5,908 nucleotides of DNA from Gemmatimonadota bacterium (GCA_030601615.1 JAUVTH010000096.1:1-5908), one strand, 5' to 3'. Numbered from the stretch's first letter, positions 1 to 5,788 are shown. The notes: generated from the sequence alone by a model not told the origin. Numbers and translations are program-made.

Positions 1-150
1 GATGGCGTGGCCCTGGATGTGCTCGGCGGCCTGATCGGCACCCAGGTCGACGGTCTCCTTGTCGTCAATCAGGACAACGGACACGGTCTTCCCGGTGGCG
101 TATCCGGCAAAGGCGTCGATCATTCGCTCGACGTCTGGCAGCTCTATCAT
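1..150 (-). CDS. Hypothetical protein, N-terminal 50 residues only
   Basis: Reading leftward from an ATG at 150..148, the frame is open to the window edge and encodes 50 residues beginning MIELPDVERMIDAFAGYATG. A GGAGG Shine-Dalgarno lies 11 nt before this ATG. The frame is also open upstream, but no better start with a ribosome site was seen. It lies 73 nt downstream of the acylphosphatase on the same strand, so co-transcription is likely. The visible part is acidic (several D and E), has a short hydrophobic strand (VSVVLI) and no signal peptide or membrane segment. I do not recognise the family. The rest of the protein lies outside the window, so its function cannot be inferred. Confidence 0.6.
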   Translation of the reverse strand, partial: MIELPDVERMIDAFAGYATGKTVSVVLIDDKETVDLGADQAAEHIQGHAI

Positions 151-223
151 GATCCGTTCATCCTCCGGGCGTAGGTGTTGGAATGCTACGGGGATACACC
201 TGCAATGTGAAAAAGTGCCCGCC

Positions 224-511
224 TCAGAGGATCGCGCGGAAGTCTGCGGGCAACTCGGTGGTGGAGGTGATCGGGCGCATGACATTCACCCGGGCGCCCG
301 GCGGCCCGGTACGGAGTGCGGCGACGAACAGCTGCAGTGCCTGGGGAGGGCCCGCGGCATGTATTTCCACGGAACCGTCCGGTCGGTTGCGCACGGTGCC
401 GCGCAGGCCGAGCCGGATTGCCGAGCGTTGTGCCCACCACCGGAAACCGACCGCCTGCACACGGCCCTCGAGGACAAAGCCGACCCGTGACTCATCCATA
501 CTTGGCTGCAT
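224..511 (-). CDS. acyP: Acylphosphatase
   Basis: A 95-residue small cytosolic enzyme of the acylphosphatase family, which hydrolyses carboxyl-phosphate bonds such as in acetyl phosphate or 1,3-bisphosphoglycerate; the physiological substrate is often unclear. The family signature is visible at residues 16-24 (GRVQAVGFR), with R24 matching the phosphate-binding arginine, and N42 within RNRPDG matching the catalytic asparagine. The usual LGLRGTVRNRPDGSVE stretch and a late GPPGARV segment follow. Length matches the family (about 90-100). The second glycine of the usual GxVQGVGFR motif is alanine, a tolerated variant. I chose the ATG at 511..509, which has AGGGA about 10 nt upstream; the in-frame ATG at 499..497 would give 91 residues and has no obvious ribosome site. 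It is divergent from mnmG and probably co-transcribed with the gene to its left. Confidence 0.94.
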   Translation of the reverse strand: MQPSMDESRVGFVLEGRVQAVGFRWWAQRSAIRLGLRGTVRNRPDGSVEIHAAGPPQALQLFVAALRTGPPGARVNVMRPITSTTELPADFRAIL

Positions 512-533
512 CGACCGATCTTCCCTAGTTTGG

Positions 534-549
534 CGGGCCGCGCGGCCCG
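534..549. repeat. Perfect 16-bp GC palindrome between acyP and mnmG
   Basis: CGGGCCGCGCGGCCCG is its own reverse complement. It sits 22 bp before the acyP start and 79 bp before mnmG in a divergent intergenic region. It could be an operator for a dimeric regulator or simply a GC-rich hairpin in either transcript. There is no T-tract on either side, so a Rho-independent terminator is unlikely. Confidence 0.55.
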
Positions 550-575
550 ATGCTGAGGAGGGGTCCACGGAAGCG

Positions 576-600
576 GGAACCGCGACTTTGGCGCGGCTCC
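576..600 (+). repeat. Inverted repeat in the mnmG leader
   Basis: GGAACCGCG (576..584) and CGCGGCTCC (592..600) form a 9-bp stem with one A-C mismatch and a 7-nt loop, ending 28 nt before the mnmG ATG and 19 nt before its ribosome site. In RNA this would be a stable hairpin close to the translation start. No T-tract follows. A regulatory role is inference. Confidence 0.45.
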
Positions 601-628
601 GAAACCGGGGATACGGATCAGGAGGAGA

Positions 629-2521
629 ATGTACTACGACGTGATCGTCATTGGCGGGGGCCACGCAGGCTCGGAGGCCGCGAACGCTGCCGCGAGGGCC
701 GGCGCGAGGACTCTGCTCGTGACGTCGTTTCTCGCACGGGTCGGACAGATGTCGTGCAACCCGGCGATCGGAGGTATTGCGAAGGGAACCGTGGCGCGGG
801 AAGTAGATGCACTGGGCGGACTTATGGGAAAAGCCGCGGATCGGACCACGCTTCACTTCCGTATGCTGAATCGCAGCAAGGGGCCAGCGGTCTGGGCGCC
901 GAGGGCCCAATGCGACAGAGGTCTCTATTCGCGAGAGATCCGCGCGCTGCTGGAGGAGCAGCGCGGGCTGGAGATGTTCCAGGGGACTGTTTCAGCGCTA
1001 CGCGTGGAAGGAGAACGGGTCTCGGGAGTCGTATGTGCGGACGGCAGTGAGTTCGCTGCACGCAGCGTCGTGCTCACGGCTGGCACGTTCCTGCGTGGCA
1101 GAATTCGGATCGGTGTCGAGAAGGAGTATGCTGCGGGAAGGGCGGGAGACGCTCCTTCCGTGGCGCTGGCAGATCAGTTGCGCGACCTGGGATTGGAGGC
1201 GCAACGCTTCAAGACAGGCACGCCACCGCGTGTGGACGGCCGGAGTGTGGACTTTGACCGCCTGGAGCGCCAGGACGGGGAGGAGGACGGATATCGCTTC
1301 TCGCACTGGGAAGCGAGCGGAGGGCTCGCGAGGCGGCCATGCTGGATCGCGCGCGCGGGTGAGAAAGTAAAGGAGATCGTCCAATCCAACCTGGATCGAT
1401 CGGCTCTGTACGGAGGGGTGCTCGCTTCACAGGGGCCGCGGTACTGCCCGTCGATCGAAGATAAGATCGTCAAGTTCCCTGAGGCGAGTGGACACCAGGT
1501 GTTTCTCGAACCGGAAGGGTTGGAAACCTCAGAGCTGTACGTAAACGGCCTCTCCACGTCGTTACCTCCGGACGTTCAGCGTGAGTTCCTGTGTGCGGTG
1601 CCGGGCCTGGAGAACGCCCGCATGACGCAGCCCGGCTATGCAATCGAGTACGACTTCTTCCCTCCTCTGCAGCTCAGGCGAACGCTGGAGCTCAAGTGCT
1701 TGCATGGACTGTACCTGGCGGGTCAAGTCAACGGCACGACGGGTTACGAAGAGGCCGCCGGACAGGGAGTCGTCGCGGGGGTGAATTCGGCGCACGCAGC
1801 GCTTGAGCGGGAACCGTGGGTACCCGGGCGGAATGAAGCGTACATCGGGGTGCTCGTGGACGACCTCGTGACGTGTGGAGTAGACGAACCATATCGGCTG
1901 TTCACGTCACGAGCTGAATTCCGGCTGATGCTCAGACAGGACAACGCGCTGATGCGCATGGGCCCGGTCGCGGAGCGGCTTGGTCTGCTGTCGGAGCAGG
2001 AGCTGGAGCGTCTGGACGGACACCTGGAGGACCTCGAGCGGACCCGCAGATGGATTCGAGAGGAGCGGATCGATCCTGCCGAAGCCAACGAGTGGCTGGT
2101 TGACCGAAATAGCAGCCCGCTTACCGAGCGACAGCCACTGGACCGTGTCGTGCGCCGGCCCGAGGTGAGGCTTCGGGAGCTGGTGGCGGAGGACGGTCCC
2201 GTTCGGGATCCGGGCCTCGGGCTTGATGCACTCGCGGTCGTTGAGATGGAGGTGAAGTACGACGGCTACATTCGTCGCGAGGAAGAACGAGCGGCTGCTT
2301 TGGCCGAGCGGGAGGGTATGCTGCTGCCTCCGGATGCCCCATATCTGGACTTTGGGTCGTTGTCCCTTGAAGCGAGGCAGAAACTCTCCGCCGTCAGGCC
2401 GCAGACCGTGGGGCAGGCGGCACGCATTCCAGGAGTGTCTCCCTCTGATCTTCAGAACCTACTCGTGGAGGTACGGAAGCGCGGACAGAGGCTTGTTGCC
2501 GGAGACTGCGAGATCACTTGA
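629..2521 (+). CDS. mnmG: tRNA wobble-uridine modification enzyme MnmG (GidA)
   Basis: A 630-residue FAD enzyme, the usual length (about 620-630). With MnmE it installs the (carboxymethyl)aminomethyl group at C5 of wobble uridine 34 in tRNAs reading NNA/NNG codons, using methylene-tetrahydrofolate; it acts in the cytosol. Visible marks: FAD dinucleotide motif GGGHAG (residues 9-14); MSCNPAIGG (41-49) with conserved C43; GPRYCPSIEDKIVKFPE (269-285) with the second conserved C273; GYAIEYDFFPP (336-346); VNGTTGYEEAAGQG (367-380); and the C-terminal helical domain with EVKYDGYIRREEE (541-553). C43 and C273 correspond to the two conserved cysteines of the E. coli enzyme. The ATG is preceded by AGGAGG (620..625) only 3 nt away, a tight spacing; an in-frame GTG lies at 641, but the usual MYDVIVIGGGHAG-type N-terminus supports 629. 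The common downstream partner rsmG (gidB) is absent here; parS and parA follow directly. Confidence 0.98.
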   Translation: MYYDVIVIGGGHAGSEAANAAARAGARTLLVTSFLARVGQMSCNPAIGGIAKGTVAREVDALGGLMGKAADRTTLHFRMLNRSKGPAVWAPRAQCDRGLYSREIRALLEEQRGLEMFQGTVSALRVEGERVSGVVCADGSEFAARSVVLTAGTFLRGRIRIGVEKEYAAGRAGDAPSVALADQLRDLGLEAQRFKTGTPPRVDGRSVDFDRLERQDGEEDGYRFSHWEASGGLARRPCWIARAGEKVKEIVQSNLDRSALYGGVLASQGPRYCPSIEDKIVKFPEASGHQVFLEPEGLETSELYVNGLSTSLPPDVQREFLCAVPGLENARMTQPGYAIEYDFFPPLQLRRTLELKCLHGLYLAGQVNGTTGYEEAAGQGVVAGVNSAHAALEREPWVPGRNEAYIGVLVDDLVTCGVDEPYRLFTSRAEFRLMLRQDNALMRMGPVAERLGLLSEQELERLDGHLEDLERTRRWIREERIDPAEANEWLVDRNSSPLTERQPLDRVVRRPEVRLRELVAEDGPVRDPGLGLDALAVVEMEVKYDGYIRREEERAAALAEREGMLLPPDAPYLDFGSLSLEARQKLSAVRPQTVGQAARIPGVSPSDLQNLLVEVRKRGQRLVAGDCEIT

Positions 2522-2528
2522 GTGCTGT

Positions 2529-2544
2529 TGTTTCACGTGCAACA
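2529..2544 (+). promoter_or_regulatory. parS: parS site 1 (ParB-binding centromere)
   Basis: TGTTTCACGTGCAACA differs at one position (12, A to C) from the well-known bacterial parS consensus TGTTTCACGTGAAACA. Fourteen of the 16 bases are palindromic. It starts 8 bp after the mnmG stop and lies upstream of parAB, a standard location. ParB would nucleate here and load onto DNA as a CTP-dependent clamp. Confidence 0.93.
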
Positions 2545-2566
2545 CAGGAGCCGCGGAGTCGCAAGA

Positions 2567-2582
2567 TGTTTCACGTGCAACA
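2567..2582 (+). promoter_or_regulatory. parS: parS site 2 (ParB-binding centromere)
   Basis: An exact second copy of the same 16-mer as at 2529..2544, in the same orientation and offset by 38 bp. The DNA between and around the two copies is otherwise unrelated, so the site itself is what has been conserved. It ends 8 bp before the -35-like hexamer of the putative parA promoter. Confidence 0.93.
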
Positions 2583-2590
2583 TCGATTTC

Positions 2591-2619
2591 TTGGCTCACG
2601 CACGGACCCGCCGTATATT
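2591..2619 (+). promoter_or_regulatory. Putative sigma-70-type promoter of parAB operon
   Basis: TTGGCT (2591..2596) and TATATT (2614..2619) are separated by 17 bp, the optimal spacing. The -10 matches TATAAT at five of six positions; the -35 matches TTGACA at three. It is the only AT-rich patch of this form in the gap and is placed to drive parA, leaving an untranslated leader of roughly 110 nt. It has not been tested and the organism's sigma preferences are unknown. Confidence 0.5.
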
Positions 2620-2642
2620 CCTCGCCCCCACGGAACAGGAAG

Positions 2643-2701
2643 GCCCTCACCGAACGGGCTGAGGTTCTCGAGGTGACGCCGCCCCGATACGGAGGTGGCG
2701 G
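2643..2701 (+). other. Potentially structured parA leader
   Basis: Between the putative promoter and parA, several stems can form. CCTCA (2645..2649) pairs with TGAGG (2660..2664), while GCCC (2643..2646) pairs with GGGC (2656..2659); these two are mutually exclusive. Further on, CCGCC (2679..2683) pairs with GGCGG (2697..2701), enclosing a small CCG-ATA-CGG hairpin with a 4-nt bulge. No T-tract follows, so this is not a simple attenuator. High GC makes such pairings easy by chance, and a regulatory role is only a possibility. Confidence 0.3.
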
Positions 2702-2739
2702 TAACTTGTTTAGTGGCAACGTTTTAGCGCGGAGTGCGG

Positions 2740-3537
2740 ATGTCGCGTGTCATCGCCATAGCTAACCAGAAGGGCGGAGTCGGCAAGACCACGACCGCCA
2801 TCAACCTGGGTGCCTCCCTGGCGATCGCGGAGAAGAAGACGCTCGTCATCGACTGTGATCCGCAGGGCAACGCCTCAAGCGGCCTCGGGATCGCCAGAGA
2901 AGGCGGCGCGCCGGACGTGTACGACTGTCTCGTGGATGGGCAGGCCCTGGAAGACGCAATTCGGCCAGCAGTCCACTTCCCCCTGCTGGATGTGGTCCCG
3001 GCGAGCCGGGATCTCGCCGGAGCAGAGGTCGAGTTGATCGAGCGACCACGGCGGGAGCGCGTACTGCGCGAGCTCATGGAGCCGATCCGGGACCGATACG
3101 AGTACGTCCTCATCGATTCTCCTCCCTCCCTCGGCCTGCTCACGCTGAACGCCCTTGTAGCGGCAGACACCGTACTGATCCCCATCCAGTGCGAGTTTTA
3201 CGCTCTCGAGGGGCTGAGCCAGCTGCTCAACACGGTGCGGATCGTTCAGCGGAGCATCAATCCGGAACTGGGCATTGAAGGGGTGCTGCTGACGATGTTC
3301 GACTCACGCCTCAACCTGTCCAAGCAGGTGAAGGGAGAGGCGGAAGAGTACTTCGGGGCAAAGGTCTTCAAGACCTGGATTCCCAGGAACGTTCGGCTCG
3401 CCGAGGCGCCGAGCTTCGGACAACCGATCGCGCTGTACGATGTGCTGTCGACCGGTGCCCGGGGATATCTCAGCCTGGCGTCGGAAATCGTGCGCCGGGA
3501 CGAAGAGAGGAAGGAGGCCGTCGTTGCCCAAACCTGA
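2740..3537 (+). CDS. parA: Chromosome-partitioning ATPase ParA (Soj)
   Basis: A 265-residue MinD/ParA-type ATPase. ATP-bound dimers coat the nucleoid; ParB at parS stimulates hydrolysis and the resulting gradient pulls sister origins apart. Visible marks: deviant Walker A KGGVGKTT (residues 11-18, signature lysine K11, K16, T17); LVIDCDPQGN (35-44) with the A-prime aspartates D38 and D40; Walker B YVLIDSPPS (122-130). R190 in DSRLNLSKQV lies where Soj has its DNA-binding arginine. The protein is short and lacks the N-terminal HTH domain of plasmid type Ia ParA, so it is the chromosomal kind. I chose ATG 2740, with GGAG at 2731..2734 and a 5-nt spacer; an in-frame GTG at 2734 overlaps that ribosome site. 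It is preceded by two parS copies and overlaps parB by 14 nt. Confidence 0.96.
   Translation: MSRVIAIANQKGGVGKTTTAINLGASLAIAEKKTLVIDCDPQGNASSGLGIAREGGAPDVYDCLVDGQALEDAIRPAVHFPLLDVVPASRDLAGAEVELIERPRRERVLRELMEPIRDRYEYVLIDSPPSLGLLTLNALVAADTVLIPIQCEFYALEGLSQLLNTVRIVQRSINPELGIEGVLLTMFDSRLNLSKQVKGEAEEYFGAKVFKTWIPRNVRLAEAPSFGQPIALYDVLSTGARGYLSLASEIVRRDEERKEAVVAQT
3511..3517 (+). promoter_or_regulatory. Ribosome binding site fixing the parB TTG start
   Basis: AAGGAGG is a near-perfect anti-16S match located 6 nt before the TTG at 3524, inside the last codons of parA. It is the main reason for choosing the TTG over the ATG-initiated frame at 3440, which would add 28 residues with no family resemblance. 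Confidence 0.85.
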
Positions 3538-4423
3538 AGCACGGCGCCTGGGCAAAGGACTGGGCGCCCTTCTGGGGGAATACCTGGAAGAGCCGGCATC
3601 CGGCAAAATGCCGATCCGGGAAATCGAGGTAGGCCGTATCCGACCGAACCCATTCCAGCCGCGCAGGCAATTCGAGGGCGAGGCCCTCGACGAGCTCGAG
3701 GCGTCGATTCGTGAAAACGGATTGCTGCAGCCCCTGGTAGTCCGGCCGGCCGGTCTCGACTTCGAGCTGGTGGCGGGCGAGCGTCGGTGGCGAGTGCTCA
3801 CGCGTCTCGGCTGGGATAAAGCGCCCACGATCGTCAGGCCACTCAGCGACGAGCAGATGCTGGTCGTCGCACTCGTGGAGAACCTCCAGAGAGAAGATCT
3901 GGGCCCGCTCGAGGAGGCCGTCGGTTACCAGCAGTTGATCGACGGCTTCGGTCTCACTCAGAAAGAAGCGGCGAAGCGGGTGGGACGGGACCGCTCGACC
4001 GTGGCGAACGCGCTGCGGCTTCTCACGCTTCCCGCTGCGGTTCGTGACCTGCTGACCGAAGGGGCGATCACCGCCGGGCACGCCCGGGCCATTCTGTCGG
4101 TCGAGGGAGCGGCCGATCAGGTCGCGCTCGCGCAGGAAGTTGTAGCGAAGAGGCTGTCGGTCCGCGAGACCGAGTCCCGGGCGCGAACTGGCAAGAAGCG
4201 AGGACCCCCGGGCGCTAAGCGAGGACCGGCGCGCGAGGATCCCGTTGCCCGCAAGGCGGCCGTGCTCCTGTCCCGCGCGTATGGGACGAACGTCAAGATC
4301 ACGCTGCGCTCACGCAGCCAGGGCGAGATCCGAATTCCGTTTCATGACCCGGATGAATTCGAGCGGGTGTCGCGCGAGCTTCTTGGCGCGGCCGACGCCG
4401 ACGAACTGTTCGGAGAGCGATGA
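3524..4423 (+). CDS. parB: Chromosome-partitioning CTPase clamp ParB (Spo0J)
   Basis: A 299-residue ParB from a TTG start; family length is about 280-300. ParB binds parS, closes as a CTP-dependent sliding clamp, spreads along DNA and activates ParA. Visible parts: N-terminal LGKGLGALLG (residues 9-18), the usual ParA-contact segment; the ParB/sulfiredoxin-like CTP domain from about 32 with GERRWR (85-90) and ENLQRED (119-125); a helix-turn-helix (about 144-167, LTQKEAAKRVGRDRSTVANA) for parS recognition; a basic, Pro/Gly-rich linker (222-239); and a C-terminal dimerisation domain (about 241-299). The TTG start, with AAGGAGG 6 nt upstream, begins the protein at MPKPEARRLGKGLG, a normal ParB N-terminus. 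Overlap with parA (14 nt) and with the next gene (ATGA) indicates translational coupling. The TTG start may help set ParB dosage, which is inference. Confidence 0.97.
   Translation: MPKPEARRLGKGLGALLGEYLEEPASGKMPIREIEVGRIRPNPFQPRRQFEGEALDELEASIRENGLLQPLVVRPAGLDFELVAGERRWRVLTRLGWDKAPTIVRPLSDEQMLVVALVENLQREDLGPLEEAVGYQQLIDGFGLTQKEAAKRVGRDRSTVANALRLLTLPAAVRDLLTEGAITAGHARAILSVEGAADQVALAQEVVAKRLSVRETESRARTGKKRGPPGAKRGPAREDPVARKAAVLLSRAYGTNVKITLRSRSQGEIRIPFHDPDEFERVSRELLGAADADELFGER
4196..4227 (+). repeat. Short direct repeat in the ParB linker
   Basis: AAGCGAGGACC occurs at 4196..4206 and again at 4217..4227, 21 bp apart, so in frame. It encodes KRGP twice (KRGPPGAKRGPA), a basic segment between the DNA-binding and dimerisation domains. 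It looks like a small in-frame duplication in a linker whose length is variable in the family. Confidence 0.6.
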
Positions 4424-5205
4424 ACGCGGAAGGACGCCGGCGCTGGACGCTGATCGTGGTGCAGGAAGGAGAAGTCCAGTCCCGCACAGTGGCGCTCTCG
4501 CGAGCGAAGGTGATCCTGCTGGCAACGGTGCTGCTGACCGCCCTCGGCGCGGCCTTCTTCGGCACCGGCCGGTGGGTGGGCAACCTGGCTTCCGGGGGCG
4601 AGATCGAGACTCTGGAAGCGGAGGTCTCCGACTTGCAGCGTGAAAATGCGGCAATGAGGGTCGTAGCAGAGCGTGTCGAGCGACTCGAGGCCGAGTACCG
4701 GCAGCTGAGAGCGGTGATGGGAGGAGAGCTCGGAAGGTCGCAACGTGACATTCTTCTCCCGCCACTTTCTGAGAAAGAAGCGAGCGAGCGGCGCGTAAGT
4801 GAACAGGAAGCCGGCGCAGGCTTTGTGTGGCCGGTGGTCGAACAGGGCTTCGTGACGCGGAGCTTCGGGGACACGACTGCCGCTCCGCCGGGCCAGCATG
4901 TGGGCGTGGACATCGCCGTGCCGGTCGGTTCGTACGTGCGCACTGCTCGTACCGGGCGGGTCACCGAGACGGGAGACGACCCGGAGTACGGATTGTACGT
5001 GCGCGTCGCACACGACGATGATCTGAGCAGTTTGTACGCGCACAACTCGTGGCTGTTCGTGGACCCGGGCGACTCGGTGGAGGTGGGAGAGGTGATTGCC
5101 CTGTCGGGAAACAGCGGTCGATCGACCGCTCCGCACCTGCACGTCGAGATCGAGCGCGAAGGCGTACCCGTGGACCCGCTCGATTATCTTGTGGAAGGGA
5201 CCTGA
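4420..5205 (+). CDS. Membrane-anchored M23 (LytM-type) peptidoglycan endopeptidase
   Basis: A 261-residue protein. Residues 1-30 form a basic cytoplasmic N-terminus; about 30-49 is one hydrophobic membrane segment (VILLATVLLTALGAAFFG); about 60-107 is rich in heptad-like L/V spacing and charged residues, likely a coiled coil; about 135-256 is the M23 domain. All expected metal and catalytic residues are present: H160 and D164 (HVGVD), H208 (YAH), H239 and H241 (HLH). It is therefore predicted to be an active zinc endopeptidase cutting peptide cross-links or stems, in contrast to degenerate activator-type LytM proteins. The arginine-rich N-terminus predicts an N-in signal anchor with the catalytic domain outside the membrane. 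Its ATG overlaps the parB stop (ATGA), with GGAGAG just upstream, so it is coupled to parB. A bactofilin follows, a pairing seen elsewhere in cell-shape loci. No lipobox was seen. Its exact bond specificity cannot be read from sequence. Confidence 0.93.
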   Translation: MNAEGRRRWTLIVVQEGEVQSRTVALSRAKVILLATVLLTALGAAFFGTGRWVGNLASGGEIETLEAEVSDLQRENAAMRVVAERVERLEAEYRQLRAVMGGELGRSQRDILLPPLSEKEASERRVSEQEAGAGFVWPVVEQGFVTRSFGDTTAAPPGQHVGVDIAVPVGSYVRTARTGRVTETGDDPEYGLYVRVAHDDDLSSLYAHNSWLFVDPGDSVEVGEVIALSGNSGRSTAPHLHVEIEREGVPVDPLDYLVEGT

Positions 5206-5219
5206 ACAGGGTTCTTCAG

Positions 5220-5256
5220 CGACCCGATGAAGGTGGGTCGAGCCGCGGCGAGACCC
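5220..5256 (+). other. Alternative stems in the M23-bactofilin gap
   Basis: CGACCC (5220..5225) can pair with GGGTCG (5235..5240) across a 9-nt loop. The same GGGTC (5235..5239) can instead pair with GACCC (5252..5256) around a CCGCGG-containing loop. The two are mutually exclusive. No T-tract follows, so the transcript should read on into the bactofilin. The structure may tune relative expression or RNA stability, but it could also be chance in GC-rich DNA. Confidence 0.3.
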
Positions 5257-5284
5257 GGAAGGGACAGTGAAAGGAATGAGCGAG

Positions 5285-5734
5285 ATGACGAAGACGAGGA
5301 ACCGGACGGACGCCTCGACGAGGGACGTCGGCGACGTCGTGTCGATCATCGGGCCCGGCATGAAAGTAGTCGGGGATTGCACGAGCGACGGCACCATTCG
5401 TGTCGAGGGTCAGATCGAAGGTTCGGTCAAGGCGGCCAAGAGCGTTGTGATCGGCAAGGAAGGGGTCGTTCTGGGCGACGTCGTCACCCAGGATGCGATC
5501 GTGGCCGGTCGGGTCAACGGCAGCATCAGCGCCGACAGCCGCATCGAATTGCAGGCTACATGCCGCATTCAAGGCGACATTCGCAGCAGGAGAATCAAGC
5601 TCGACGAAGGTGGTCAGGTGGACGGACAACTCCACATGGGCGGACAGGGCGCGGAAAAGCCCGTTGGCACCGCCAAACATGGGGAGAAGCCGGCTGAACG
5701 CGATGCCGGATCAGTCCAGAGCCAGTTGGCATGA
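5285..5734 (+). CDS. Bactofilin (polymer-forming cytoskeletal protein)
   Basis: A 149-residue protein from ATG 5285. Bactofilins form nucleotide-independent beta-helical filaments on the inner face of the membrane and recruit wall enzymes or position other proteins. The domain spans about residues 18-118, with the periodic G-x-V-x-G pattern of short beta rungs (IRVEGQIEGSVKA, VVIGKEGVVLGDVV, RIELQATCRIQGDI, KLDEGGQVDGQL). The N-terminal 17 residues and a C-terminal tail of about 30 (charged, Gly/Ala-rich) are predicted disordered, the normal layout. The start is uncertain: ATG 5285 has AAGGA 9 nt upstream; ATG 5276 and GTG 5267 (GGAAGG 4 nt upstream) are in frame and would add 3 or 6 residues. 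It lies 79 nt after the M23 gene with no terminator between. It belongs to the same family as BacM/BacNOP, BacA and CcmA. Confidence 0.94.
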   Translation: MTKTRNRTDASTRDVGDVVSIIGPGMKVVGDCTSDGTIRVEGQIEGSVKAAKSVVIGKEGVVLGDVVTQDAIVAGRVNGSISADSRIELQATCRIQGDIRSRRIKLDEGGQVDGQLHMGGQGAEKPVGTAKHGEKPAERDAGSVQSQLA

Positions 5735-5788
5735 CATCGTAACCGGTTCATGGACTTGTACTTGCTTCCTCCCACTTCGAGTGGCCAA

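Noticed and set aside
556..563. AGGAGGGG, a Shine-Dalgarno-like run upstream of mnmG
   Set aside because: No start codon lies at a suitable distance downstream; the real site for mnmG is at 620..625.
588..616. TTGGCG with a -10-like ATACGG 17 bp downstream, possible mnmG promoter
   Set aside because: The -10 match is poor and it would leave almost no leader before the ribosome site.
512..910. Upstream extension of the acylphosphatase frame on the minus strand
   Set aside because: The extra residues lie antisense to mnmG and resemble nothing; a family-length protein with a ribosome site starts at 511.
550..1050. Plus-strand frame of 166 codons overlapping the mnmG start
   Set aside because: Its composition is Arg/Gly-rich as in out-of-frame GC-rich DNA, and mnmG is unambiguous in the overlapping frame.
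2707..2720. TGTTT-AGTG-GCAAC, resembling a third parS site before parA
   Set aside because: It has both outer half-site ends but a 4-nt instead of 5-nt middle and no CACGTG core, so ParB should not recognise it.
4342..5397. Minus-strand open frame of 351 codons opposite parB, M23 and bactofilin
   Set aside because: It runs across three well-supported genes on the other strand, shows no recognisable domain, and long antisense frames are expected at this GC content.
5772..5784. CCACT-TCG-AGTGG hairpin after the bactofilin, possible terminator
   Set aside because: The 5-bp stem is weak and no T-tract follows, so it is not a convincing Rho-independent terminator.
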